Of a DNA stretch of 64,000 bases, positions 7,707 through 15,606 are shown one piece after another (position 1 is the first letter of the stretch; every line of letters begins with the position of its first letter). The translations under genes were made by a program, and so were the position numbers. The notes below the pieces were generated by a model that saw nothing but the letters and a program-made list of their open reading frames with translations, had not been told where the DNA came from and did not search any database. Source of the DNA: Bin87 sp034423115 (lineage in GTDB: Bacteria > Chloroflexota > Dehalococcoidia > Lucifugimonadales > UBA3495); assembly GCA_034423115.1 (NCBI GenBank), contig DAOUJD010000019.1:1-64000 (forward strand), written 5' to 3'.

Positions 7707-10700
7707 TTGTACAAGATCGGGATAGACGTCGGAGGCACTTTTACGGACTTCGTCGTGGCCGGCGAGGAAGACCAGCCGCGCTTTTTCAAGACCGCGACTA
7801 CGCCTGAAGATCCTTCCATCGGCGTCATGACCGGATTGCAGGAAGCCGCGGCAGCATACGGTCAATCGTTGGACCAGTTCCTGGGCGAGACTGACCTGGT
7901 GATCCACGGGTCAACGGTGGCGACCAACACGCTGGTGGAACGTAAAGGCGCACAGGTCGGGCTCATCACCACCGACGGATTTCGGGACCTGCTGGAGATG
8001 CGCGAGGGTCTGAAGGAGGACCGGTACAACCTGCGCATGACGCCCGCCGCGCCGCTGGCCGCCCGGTACCTGCGCGTCGGTATCCCCGAACGCACCCGCG
8101 CCAACGGCAAGGTGGTACAGCCGCTGGACGAGGCGGCACTGGTCGAAAACCTGGATTACCTGGTCAAAGAGGGGGCCGAGGCGCTGGCGGTCTGCTTCCT
8201 GTTTTCGTACCTGAACCCTTCCCACGAGCGGCGGGTATCGGAGATAGTACACCAGCGCTATCCCGAGCTGTTCACATCGCTCTCCTACGACGTGATTCCC
8301 CAGATCAAGGAGTTCGACCGACTCAGCACCACCGTAATCAACTCCTACGTCGGCCCGGTGTTCAGTCGCTACTTGGCGAATCTAGGCCAGCGGTTCGAGG
8401 CGTATCCCCAAATGCGAGACGTGCTGATCATGCAGTCCAACGGCGGGGTCGCACCCATCGACGACTCCAGCCGCATGGCGGTGCGGGCCATCCTTTCCGG
8501 GCCGGCGGGGGGCGTCAGCGCGGCGGCTTACATCGGACAGCTGCTCAACGAACCGAAGGTCATCGCCTTCGACATGGGCGGCACCAGCACCGACATCTCG
8601 CTCATCGAGAACGGAGTTCCCCACATCTCCAACGAGAAATTCGAGGCCGGCTGGAAGATCGCCGCGCCGATGATCGACATACACACGCTGGGCGCCGGCG
8701 GCGGCAGCATCGCCCGGGTGGACGAGGGCGGCATCCTACACGTCGGCCCCGAAAGCGCGGGTGCGGAACCCGGCCCCGCCTGCTACGGCAGGGGCGGCGA
8801 AAATCCCACCGTGACCGACGCCAGCCTCGCGCTGGGCTACCTGGACGCTGACAACTTCCTGGGCGGTCGGGCGAGCCTAAATGCTGCAGCCGCTGAGCAG
8901 GCATTGGCCGACCACGTGAGCGCGCCGCTCAATCTCTCCAACGAAGAGGCGGCTTACGGCGTGTTCAAGGTCGTTTGCACCTCCATCGCCGAGGGCATCC
9001 GGCTGATGTCGGTGCAACGCGGCGTGGATCCGCGGGAGTTCACCATGATGGGATTCGGGGGCGCGTCGGGCCTACACGCGTCCGAAGTGGCGCGGCAATT
9101 GCAGGTAGAGAAGGTGTACATCCCGGCATCGGCGCCGGTGCTGTCGGCTTACGGGATGCTCAACACCGACATCAAATATGACTATTTCCGCTCGTATCCG
9201 GTGAGCCTGGATCGCCTGGATTTGGACGAACTCCGCACCATATTGGACCAACTGGCCGGCCAAGGTCGGGACAAGCTGCAAGATCAGGGCGTCGCACCCG
9301 GTGCCGTGGAGATTCAATACTCCGCCGACATGCGCTACCTGGACCAGATCTACGAGGTTACGGTGCCGCTGCCGGACCCAACCCAACCCGATGCGACGTT
9401 CGTCAACCAATTGACCGCCAATTTCCACCGGAGGTACGAGGAACTGTACTCGTACAACCAGCAAGAACAGGAGGTGCGGCTGGTCACGTTGCGGGTGGCA
9501 GCAGTCGGCAAGCTGCCCCGCGTCGCACAGAGCGGCGAGCACGGGGAAGGCAGCGCGGCTGCTCCCGTCGGCTCCCGCAGCGTTTACCTGAGCGAGTGGC
9601 AGGAGGCGCCGATATACGCAGCCGATGGGCTGCCCGCCGGCGCAGAAATACCAGGGCCAGCCATCGTTGAATCGGAGTTCACCACCATCCTGGTGTCGCC
9701 GGGCGATGTCGCTACGGTCGATGCTATGGGCGGCGTCGAACTGCGCGTGAATCAAGGTGTGCAAAACAGCAAGCCCGTCACTCCGGCGGAAACCGGAGTC
9801 CAAAAAATGCCACTGGATTCCGGCTTTCGCCGGAATGACGGTTCAAGAGTGCGGAATGACGGTTCAAGGGTACGAAATGATGGTTCGTATGACGATCCTA
9901 TCACGCTGGCGGTGGTGGAGCACCGGTTGGAGTCCATCGCGCAGGAGATGACGGAGGCGATGCTGCGGACGGCAATGTCGCAGATCCTCAACTCCAGCCG
10001 CGACTTCTCCACCGCCATACTGGACAACGAGTGCCAACTGGTGGCGCAGGGCGAGGGGATACCCGTGCACATCAGCGCGCTGCCGGTGGCCGGCGCGGCG
10101 GTCCGCGACTACTTCGCCGACGACATTCACGACGGCGACCTGTTCATCCTGAACGACCCCTACTTCGGCGGCAGCCATCTACCGGACATCACCATCATCC
10201 GACCCGTGTTCCACCAAGGCAGGCTGCTGTTCTACGGCGTCAACCGTGCCCACCACAGCGACGTGGGCGGCGGAACTCACGGCGGCTACAACCCCGGGGC
10301 CAACGAAATCTTCCAGGAGGGCCTGCGCATTCCGCCGCTCAAGCTGTACGACAAAGGGGTGCCGCGCTATGACCTGCTGCAGATGATGTCCGCCAATGTG
10401 CGCCAGTCGGAAAATTTCCTGGGCGACCTGAATGCGCAGATCGGCTCGGTGATGCTGGCCGCCCGTCGCATTGAGGACTTGCTGGCCGAGTACGGCGCGG
10501 ACCGATTGATGGCAGTGGTTGCAGAGATTCTGGCCGCCACCGAGCGGCAGGTGCGCCAGTTCATTTCCGGCTGGCCTGACGGCGTGTATCAAGGCGAGTC
10601 GTTCGTGGACGACGACGGTTTCGACAGCAAGCTGGTGCCGATTCGCGCCAAGGTGACCATCGCCGGTGACTCCTTGACCATAGACCTGAGCGAATCCAGC

Positions 10701-11525
10701 CCGCAGGTGGAGGGGTTCATCAATAGCGCGTACGCCAACACGCGCTCGTTGGCCCACGCAGCCATCATGTACCTGGCGCCCATGGACGTGGCGCGCAACG
10801 AGGGCTCCATGCGGCCCGTGCAGATCATCGCGCCGCGCGGCCTGGTGGTCAACGCCAACCCGCCCGCGCCCGTGTGCATGAGCACCAACCACTGCGCCGA
10901 GGAGGTGGTCGAAGCGGTGTTCAAGGCGCTGGCGCCAGCCATTCCCGCCGCGGTGTCCGCCGGATTCTCGCGCAGGCTGCGCTACGCCATCACCGGCCAC
11001 GACCCACGAACGGGACGCCAGTTCATCTGGCACTTCTTCCTGGCTCGTGGCGGGGGCGGCGCGTCGGAGGGATTCGACGGTTGGTCCAACGTGGGCGAGA
11101 TCAACGTGGCAGGTGGCATACGCTCGCCCAGCATCGAGGTGACTGAGGAGCGGTTCCCGTTCTTCATCCGGCGGCACGAGCTTCGCCCCGACTCGGGCGG
11201 CGTGGGCGCGTGGCGCGGCGGGTTGGGGGCGGTGTGCGACCTGGTGTACGAGGGCGAGGGTCCGGCGCTGCTCAACACGGCCGGCGACGGCATCGTGGTA
11301 CCGCCCTTCGGCCTGTTCGGCGCGGACGACGGCCTGCCTCACCATTACAAGATCGTCAACAACGGGACGGAGCGCGTCCTGGGCTCCAAGGAGGTGGGCG
11401 TCGTGGTGAATCCGGGCGACCACATAGTCTGCCTCTCCTCCGGCGGCGGCGGGTATGGCGACGCAGCGGAGCGGGATAGGGCGGCGGCGGCGTGGGATTT
11501 AAGGAACGGGTATGTAACCCGTTAA
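7707..11525 (+). CDS. Hydantoinase/oxoprolinase, HyuA-HyuB fusion
   Basis: A 1272-residue single polypeptide. Residues 1 to about 688 form the ATP-dependent HyuA part (GIDVGGTFTDF at 4-14, phosphate-binding FDMGGTSTD, GGGS loop); residues about 729-1272 form the HyuB part, beginning DDPITLAVVEHRLE and ending with the NPGDHIVCLSSGGGG motif. Together they would use ATP to open hydantoin, 5-oxoproline or N-methylhydantoin rings, or carboxylate ketones. The two parts are usually separate genes. Here they are joined by residues about 690-728, the in-frame translation of a palindromic repeat plus a 21-base tandem repeat. AGGAGGT at 7695-7701 sets a TTG start at 7707, five bases away; the ATG at 7680 has no such site. 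No in-frame start for HyuB alone is visible. Confidence 0.9.
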   Translation: MYKIGIDVGGTFTDFVVAGEEDQPRFFKTATTPEDPSIGVMTGLQEAAAAYGQSLDQFLGETDLVIHGSTVATNTLVERKGAQVGLITTDGFRDLLEMREGLKEDRYNLRMTPAAPLAARYLRVGIPERTRANGKVVQPLDEAALVENLDYLVKEGAEALAVCFLFSYLNPSHERRVSEIVHQRYPELFTSLSYDVIPQIKEFDRLSTTVINSYVGPVFSRYLANLGQRFEAYPQMRDVLIMQSNGGVAPIDDSSRMAVRAILSGPAGGVSAAAYIGQLLNEPKVIAFDMGGTSTDISLIENGVPHISNEKFEAGWKIAAPMIDIHTLGAGGGSIARVDEGGILHVGPESAGAEPGPACYGRGGENPTVTDASLALGYLDADNFLGGRASLNAAAAEQALADHVSAPLNLSNEEAAYGVFKVVCTSIAEGIRLMSVQRGVDPREFTMMGFGGASGLHASEVARQLQVEKVYIPASAPVLSAYGMLNTDIKYDYFRSYPVSLDRLDLDELRTILDQLAGQGRDKLQDQGVAPGAVEIQYSADMRYLDQIYEVTVPLPDPTQPDATFVNQLTANFHRRYEELYSYNQQEQEVRLVTLRVAAVGKLPRVAQSGEHGEGSAAAPVGSRSVYLSEWQEAPIYAADGLPAGAEIPGPAIVESEFTTILVSPGDVATVDAMGGVELRVNQGVQNSKPVTPAETGVQKMPLDSGFRRNDGSRVRNDGSRVRNDGSYDDPITLAVVEHRLESIAQEMTEAMLRTAMSQILNSSRDFSTAILDNECQLVAQGEGIPVHISALPVAGAAVRDYFADDIHDGDLFILNDPYFGGSHLPDITIIRPVFHQGRLLFYGVNRAHHSDVGGGTHGGYNPGANEIFQEGLRIPPLKLYDKGVPRYDLLQMMSANVRQSENFLGDLNAQIGSVMLAARRIEDLLAEYGADRLMAVVAEILAATERQVRQFISGWPDGVYQGESFVDDDGFDSKLVPIRAKVTIAGDSLTIDLSESSPQVEGFINSAYANTRSLAHAAIMYLAPMDVARNEGSMRPVQIIAPRGLVVNANPPAPVCMSTNHCAEEVVEAVFKALAPAIPAAVSAGFSRRLRYAITGHDPRTGRQFIWHFFLARGGGGASEGFDGWSNVGEINVAGGIRSPSIEVTEERFPFFIRRHELRPDSGGVGAWRGGLGAVCDLVYEGEGPALLNTAGDGIVVPPFGLFGADDGLPHHYKIVNNGTERVLGSKEVGVVVNPGDHIVCLSSGGGGYGDAAERDRAAAAWDLRNGYVTR
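9775..9841. repeat. SGFRRNDG-type palindromic repeat inside a gene
   Basis: An inverted repeat of about 28-base arms: CCGTCACTCCGGCGGAAACC and onward at the left, and TGGATTCCGGCTTTCGCCGG with ATGACGG at the right. The same family occurs at 29046-29124. Translated in the host frame it reads PVTPAETGVQ...LDSGFRRNDG, the signature left when this repeat enters a reading frame. Confidence 0.85.
9834..9893 (+). repeat. Tandem 21-base repeat (about three units)
   Basis: Three degenerate units beginning AATGACGG or AATGATGG at 9834, 9855 and 9876, encoding RNDGSRV RNDGSRV RNDGS. The period is a multiple of three, so the host frame is kept. The units appear to be copied from the edge of the palindromic repeat. 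Confidence 0.8.
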
Positions 11526-11582
11526 AGAGTCAGAATATAATTGGTTAGTCCTACTCTGCTCCCCGGCACCGGAGGCTCCCCC

Positions 11583-12362
11583 ATGGCCGCCACCAAAATC
11601 ATGATCAACGCCTGGAAGGTGCGAACCCTGCCGGACATATTCTACGAAGAACCGGAACCCGTCGAGGACGGTATGCAGCAAGATCTGCCCATACGCCGCA
11701 TCGCACATCTTCTTGACGAGCGCTACGAAGACCGCCCGGACGTGTTCATATCGGGCCAGATATTCGTTTCCTACGACATAACCAACGGGAACCGACGGGT
11801 AGAGCCTGACCTGTTCATCGCCTTTGACGTGGACAGCGCGGGGATAAGGGCTAACCTGCCGAACTTCTGGATCTGGGAGATAGGCAAGGCGCCGGACTTC
11901 GTGTTGGAAGTGGCGTCGCCGAGCACTGCGGCGAACGATCTGGGCTGGAAGCGGGAACTGTACCAGCAACTGGGGATACAGGAGTACTGGCGCTTTGACC
12001 CCACAGGCGGCGAGCTATACGGCAAGCCGATTACTGGGGAGCGGTTGGTGGCGGGAAGGTATGAGGAGTACGAGTTGCAGCATGGCGACGACGGTTCGGT
12101 CCAGGGATATAGCGAGTTGCTGGACGTAGTGTTTCCCTGGAACGGCGACGAGTTTGACGCCTTGGACCCGGCAACGGGCCTGACGATAGACAAGCGCACC
12201 GCCGCCGAAGCCCGGGCCGATGCCGCCGAAACCCGCGCCATCGTTGCCGAAGCCGAGCTGAACCTCGAACAGACCGCCCGCAGCCAGGCCGAAACCCGCG
12301 CCGATGCTGCCGAAGCCGAACTCGCCCGCCTCAGGGCTCAGCTGCGCCAACAAGAACCGTAG
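11583..12362 (+). CDS. Uma2-family (DUF820) nuclease-like protein with coiled-coil tail
   Basis: A 259-residue protein with a PD-(D/E)XK-type core: PD at 75-76 in RRVEPDLFIA, the acidic LEV at 108-110 and a lysine at 123 (DLGWKRELYQ), followed by GIQEYWRFDP. This is the layout of the Uma2 family, predicted restriction-like endonucleases that are common in cyanobacteria and Chloroflexota. Residues about 206-256 are an alanine/glutamate/arginine-rich coiled coil built from repeated AEARADAAETRA-like units. The ATG at 11583 follows GGAGG. The biological role of the family is not established. The 3' part, including bases past the stop, is duplicated in decayed form at 13320-13672. Confidence 0.8.
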   Translation: MAATKIMINAWKVRTLPDIFYEEPEPVEDGMQQDLPIRRIAHLLDERYEDRPDVFISGQIFVSYDITNGNRRVEPDLFIAFDVDSAGIRANLPNFWIWEIGKAPDFVLEVASPSTAANDLGWKRELYQQLGIQEYWRFDPTGGELYGKPITGERLVAGRYEEYELQHGDDGSVQGYSELLDVVFPWNGDEFDALDPATGLTIDKRTAAEARADAAETRAIVAEAELNLEQTARSQAETRADAAEAELARLRAQLRQQEP

Positions 12363-12442
12363 GTTGACCGGAGGGCGAGGATCCCACGCCTGAATGGGGC
12401 CTGGCCTCAGCATATTCAATCATGGGAATAGGAAGTCGCGTT

Positions 12443-12925
12443 ATGCAGAACGTCGAAATGGGTTTCGAGCAGCGCATCTTGGCAAAGGTGCGAAGCAGGG
12501 AGTCTGCCCCGCTCCCAAAGAACGACGCACCGCCTAGCGAGTACGCCAACGCTATCCAGAACTCTGCCCTGGCGCACTGGTGCTTGTCGCACGGGGAAAC
12601 CGTCTCCATCCCCAAGCTCAGCCCCGCCGAAGAACGCGTTATAACCTATCTGGTGAACAAAATGGCGCAGGCCGAACCGGGGAGGGATATCAGCTACGTC
12701 GAAGAGGACCTGGAGTGGTTGATCTGCAACGTCTTCGGCCTTACCGATGAGGAGCGGCTAGAAATGACCTTCTCATTACGCGACGACCTCAAGCCGATGA
12801 CGGAGGCGGAAGAAGACAAGGCAATGCTCCAAGCCATCCGGCAGGCCGAAGCATGGGAGCAAGATGACGAGTTCGTCAAGCATGAAGAAATGATGCGGAA
12901 ACTGCTGGGCAACGATGAATGTTGA
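12443..12925 (+). CDS. Probable antitoxin partner of the RelE-like toxin
   Basis: A 160-residue acidic, helix-rich protein with no domain I can name. It ends in a run of charged residues (DDEFVKHEEMMRKLLGNDEC) and its last 11 bases overlap the start of a RelE/ParE-like toxin, the gene order and coupling of type II antitoxins. It is longer than most antitoxins. The ATG at 12443 is preferred over one at 12422 because AGGAAG lies nine bases before it. The antitoxin role is inferred from position only. Confidence 0.55.
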   Translation: MQNVEMGFEQRILAKVRSRESAPLPKNDAPPSEYANAIQNSALAHWCLSHGETVSIPKLSPAEERVITYLVNKMAQAEPGRDISYVEEDLEWLICNVFGLTDEERLEMTFSLRDDLKPMTEAEEDKAMLQAIRQAEAWEQDDEFVKHEEMMRKLLGNDEC

Positions 12926-13181
12926 ACGTACCCCGGCATTCAACCGAGATCTCAGGCGCCTGCGTTCCGCCCGGACACTATGCCAAGTGGAGAATGTTAT
13001 TGAAGCACTAACGGCAGCCTCAAACCTCACCGAACTCGCAAACGTCAGACGGCTGCAGGCTGAGGGTCGCCACTACCGTTTCAGAGTAGGTGACTACCGC
13101 TTGGGTATCACAATGGCCGGGGACGTAGCAGTGCTGCGAAGGTTCCTGCACCGCAACGAAATATACCGGCATTTTCCATGA
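12915..13181 (+). CDS. RelE/ParE-family toxin-like protein
   Basis: An 88-residue protein with the RelE/ParE wording: an N-terminal RTPAFNRDLRRL strand-helix, a central VRRLQAEGRHYRFRVGDYRL motif in which basic residues line the active face, and a C-terminal LRRFLHRNEIYRHFP strand. YRFRVGDYR is the most diagnostic part. Ribosome-dependent mRNA cleavage or gyrase inhibition are the family activities; the sequence does not separate them. It overlaps the upstream gene by 11 bases, as expected for a co-translated toxin. Confidence 0.75.
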   Translation: MNVERTPAFNRDLRRLRSARTLCQVENVIEALTAASNLTELANVRRLQAEGRHYRFRVGDYRLGITMAGDVAVLRRFLHRNEIYRHFP

Positions 13182-13261
13182 CCGGACTGACTGCCAGGCT
13201 GAGAGGGCGTTTGGGAACTTCGTCTCCTGGGCCTACTCCGATGTTACCAGTGCCCGCCTTC

Positions 13262-13672
13262 TTAGTCGCCGAAACCCACGCCATCGTCGCCGAAGCCGAA
13301 CTCAACGTCGAGCGGGCCGCCGGCTATACGGCAAGGCGATTGCGGGGGAGCGATTGTTGGCGGGCAGGTATGCGGAGTACGAGCTGCAGCATGGCGACGA
13401 CGGTTCGGTGCGGGGACATAGCGAGTGCTGGCCGTGGTATTCCATTGGGACGGAGAGGAGTTGTTTGATGTGCTGGACCCGGCGACGGGGCTGACAATAG
13501 CCAAGCGCACCGCTGCCGAAACCCGCGCCATCGTTGCCGAAGCCGAGCTAAACCTCGAACAGACCGCCCGCAGCCAGGCCGAAATCCGAGCAGACGCCGC
13601 CGAAGCCGAACTCGCCCGCCTCAGGGAGCAGCTGCGCGGGGAAGAGCCGTAGGTTGGCCGGAGGGTAAGGTG
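13262..13672 (+). pseudogene. Decayed, rearranged copy of the Uma2 gene 3' end
   Basis: From about 13320 the bases match the intact Uma2 gene from its ELYGKPITGERL codons to past the stop (GTAGGTTG.CCGGAGGG in both). The reading frame breaks near 13422: one frame gives the ELQHGDDGSV part, another gives LLAVVFHWDGEE through the coiled coil to the stop at 13652. A short coiled-coil fragment at 13262-13315 precedes it out of order. The copy lacks the nuclease core. Confidence 0.8.
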
Positions 13673-13735
13673 ACTGGCGTCCTCGTCAACCCGGGCGACC
13701 ACGTCGTCTGCCTTTCCTCCGGTTGTGGGGGTAAG
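13667..13735 (+). pseudogene. Fragment of a HyuB C-terminus
   Basis: Translation reads KVTGVLVNPGDHVVCLSSGC, matching KEVGVVVNPGDHIVCLSSGG near the end of the intact hydantoinase fusion (about 11390-11455). It directly follows the decayed Uma2 copy, so both neighbours of the intact Uma2 gene are represented here in broken form. Confidence 0.75.
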
Positions 13736-13765
13736 GCGAGCTTGGGCATCGGAATACTCCTTCCA

Positions 13766-14314
13766 CTACTGCCTTCGCCACAGTCGGACAAAGGTAGTCG
13801 CAAGTAACATAGCCGGGATCCCCAAACCCACAGGCAGCGCAACCAATGTATGGCCCGCTAACGCCAGCCAAACGGCAGCGACAATGGATCCGGCACCCAG
13901 AAGGAAAGCCGCTGCCAACCCAAAATAACCCATGCGGTTCTCGGCGTTAACCACGCTCTGGTTGAGTTGCAGTGTACCCTGATCCATCTCCATCTCGTGA
14001 TTGGCGGCCACCTCGTACATTCGTATAATGCGCTCAACCAGATTGGGCTGAACTTGCTTGAACGCAGCCAGATCTTCAGGGCTAGGCAGAGGACCCATCC
14101 ATGTACGAGACCAGGATTCCGCCTGGAAGCCAGTTTCCTCAGCGAATTCCTGCCCGGCCAGAATCGTCAACGCCCTCAGGACCTCTGAGTTAGCGTCAGC
14201 CAATAAAGCCAATGCCTGACGAGCCTCTGCATCATCAGGCACCAATATTTCCAGAGCCGACCCCAGTGAATCTGAAGAATGGTCAGGCGTAATCGCGCCA
14301 CTCTCGTCAGCCAC
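13766..14314 (-). CDS. DUF2335-family membrane protein
   Basis: A 182-residue protein with the DUF2335 pattern: a GPLPSPEDLAAFKQVQPNLVERIIRM stretch (roughly 85-112), then a short amphipathic region, then two C-terminal membrane segments between about 128 and 176. The function of the family is unknown; members often sit in accessory regions. The GTG start at 14314 has GGAG eight bases upstream and overlaps the stop of the upstream gene by eight bases, so the two are probably translationally coupled. Confidence 0.7.
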   Translation of the reverse strand: MADESGAITPDHSSDSLGSALEILVPDDAEARQALALLADANSEVLRALTILAGQEFAEETGFQAESWSRTWMGPLPSPEDLAAFKQVQPNLVERIIRMYEVAANHEMEMDQGTLQLNQSVVNAENRMGYFGLAAAFLLGAGSIVAAVWLALAGHTLVALPVGLGIPAMLLATTFVRLWRRQ

Positions 14315-14606
14315 TATCGCTACTCCGATCGTTTTGGGCGACGTTAGTTGCCAGCAAATTTCCTAGGGCGCGCTTCATTTGAGACCGATGCACAGCCCTG
14401 ATCGGTGAAGCGTTTACGGGCGATTCGAAATGCGGAGCCATGATCTTATTCACAGTAGTCAACCTCGCTGGGTCAAAAAGGCGTCCAATCCCGTCCATGA
14501 AAGCCGAACCCTTCCCATGGACACAGTACACGGTCGCAAAGCTGCCATTGCGACGGCACAGACGGCACTGCCGCCCGCTATGCTTGACTGCCCGGATTCT
14601 ACCCAT
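14307..14606 (-). CDS. Small cysteine-containing hypothetical protein
   Basis: A 99-residue protein I do not recognise. Near the N-terminus it has CRLCRRNGSFATVYCVHG, a C-x2-C-x10-C-x-H arrangement that could bind zinc. AAGGAG nine bases upstream supports the ATG at 14606; a longer frame upstream lacks such a site. It overlaps the start of the DUF2335 gene by eight bases, which is the main reason to regard it as real. Confidence 0.5.
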   Translation of the reverse strand: MGRIRAVKHSGRQCRLCRRNGSFATVYCVHGKGSAFMDGIGRLFDPARLTTVNKIMAPHFESPVNASPIRAVHRSQMKRALGNLLATNVAQNDRSSDSG

Positions 14607-14708
14607 TTCGTGATACTCCTTACGCGAGGCACACAACCAGTGCATCACCGATATATTATACCCACGCTCATCCACTCCGCGAGAATATAGCCGACTCACC
14701 CCCTACCC

Positions 14709-15491
14709 CTACCCCTCCCCCACTACGTAGTTCCGCAGCGTGCCGATGCCGCTGATTTCGACCTCGATGGTGTCGCCGGGGAACATGTCGCCGTCGGCGC
14801 CCTCGGTGCCCATCCAGAGGACGTCGCCGGGGTAGAGGGTGGCGTAGTTGCTGAGTTCGTGGATCCAGGTGGCGGTGTCCCAGATCTGGTCGGCGGACGA
14901 GAAATCCTCCCAGACCTCTCCGTTGTGACGGACTATGATGCGAAACCCCTTGGGGTCCTGGTCGGTCACGATCCACGGGCCCATGGGCTTCCAGGTGTCG
15001 CAGTTCTTGCCGCGGAACATGGTGCGGTCGGCCTGCTGCCAGGGTCGCTGGCTGATGTCGTTGCCGATGGTGTAGCCGAAAACGTGGTCCAGCGCCTGGC
15101 TGACCGGCACCTTGCGGGCCGTTTTGCCGATGACCACCGCCAGTTGACCTTCCGGCTGAACGGCGCCCGAGCAGTCGGCGGGAACCGCGATGTTCTCCTC
15201 CGTCCCGATGATCGCGTGGACGGAGCGGTAGTTGGGCGACGGCCGGTCAGGATACGACGGCGGCGCGCCACGCCTGGCCGCCATGCCCTCCACGTGTCCC
15301 CGGTAGTTGGGGCCGGCGGCGTACAGCATGGGCGGCTTGATGGGCGCGAGGAGCTTTACCTCGTCCAGCGCGTGCGAGTGGGTGGTGACGGCGTAATCGT
15401 CCAGGGGGTTGCCCCACACCTCGGTCACGCGAGCATCCTCGACGATTCCGAAGCTGGTATTTCCGTCCAGTTGATAGCGGCACCAGATCAT
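14709..15491 (-). CDS. Fumarylacetoacetate hydrolase-family protein
   Basis: A 260-residue protein with the FAH C-terminal fold: LLYAAGPNYRGH-type loop near 57-66, the metal-site strand PEGQLAVVIGK (113-123), GYTIGNDISQRPWQ (139-152) and DTWKPMGPWIV (165-175). Family members hydrolyse or decarboxylate beta-diketo or 2-oxo acids at a divalent metal held by an E-x-E pair and an aspartate. Here the pair is E114-G-Q116, so one expected carboxylate is glutamine; D145 is present. It lies 115 bases downstream of a D-2-hydroxyacid dehydrogenase gene on the same strand, suggesting joint action on a keto/hydroxy acid. Confidence 0.85.
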   Translation of the reverse strand: MIWCRYQLDGNTSFGIVEDARVTEVWGNPLDDYAVTTHSHALDEVKLLAPIKPPMLYAAGPNYRGHVEGMAARRGAPPSYPDRPSPNYRSVHAIIGTEENIAVPADCSGAVQPEGQLAVVIGKTARKVPVSQALDHVFGYTIGNDISQRPWQQADRTMFRGKNCDTWKPMGPWIVTDQDPKGFRIIVRHNGEVWEDFSSADQIWDTATWIHELSNYATLYPGDVLWMGTEGADGDMFPGDTIEVEISGIGTLRNYVVGEG

Positions 15492-15532
15492 GGGGGGCCT
15501 CCTCGCTCAAGGTTGCGTGGTTCTTATATTTT

Positions 15533-15570
15533 CACCCTCACCCAAACCCTCTCCCATCGAGGGAGAGGGA
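15533..15570. repeat. Dispersed CCCTCTCCC hairpin repeat, copy 2
   Basis: CACCCTCACCCAAACCCTCTCCC leads into a perfect nine-pair hairpin (15547-15555 with 15561-15569) around an ATCGA loop. Same family as 1455-1491. It lies between two minus-strand genes. Confidence 0.75.
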
Positions 15571-15606
15571 GCATTACCGCGACGGCACGGGGGATACAGT
15601 GAGAGA

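Noticed and set aside
9775..9893. CRISPR-like repeats in the hydantoinase gene
   Set aside because: Units are contiguous 21-base tandem repeats without spacers and lie inside a coding region.
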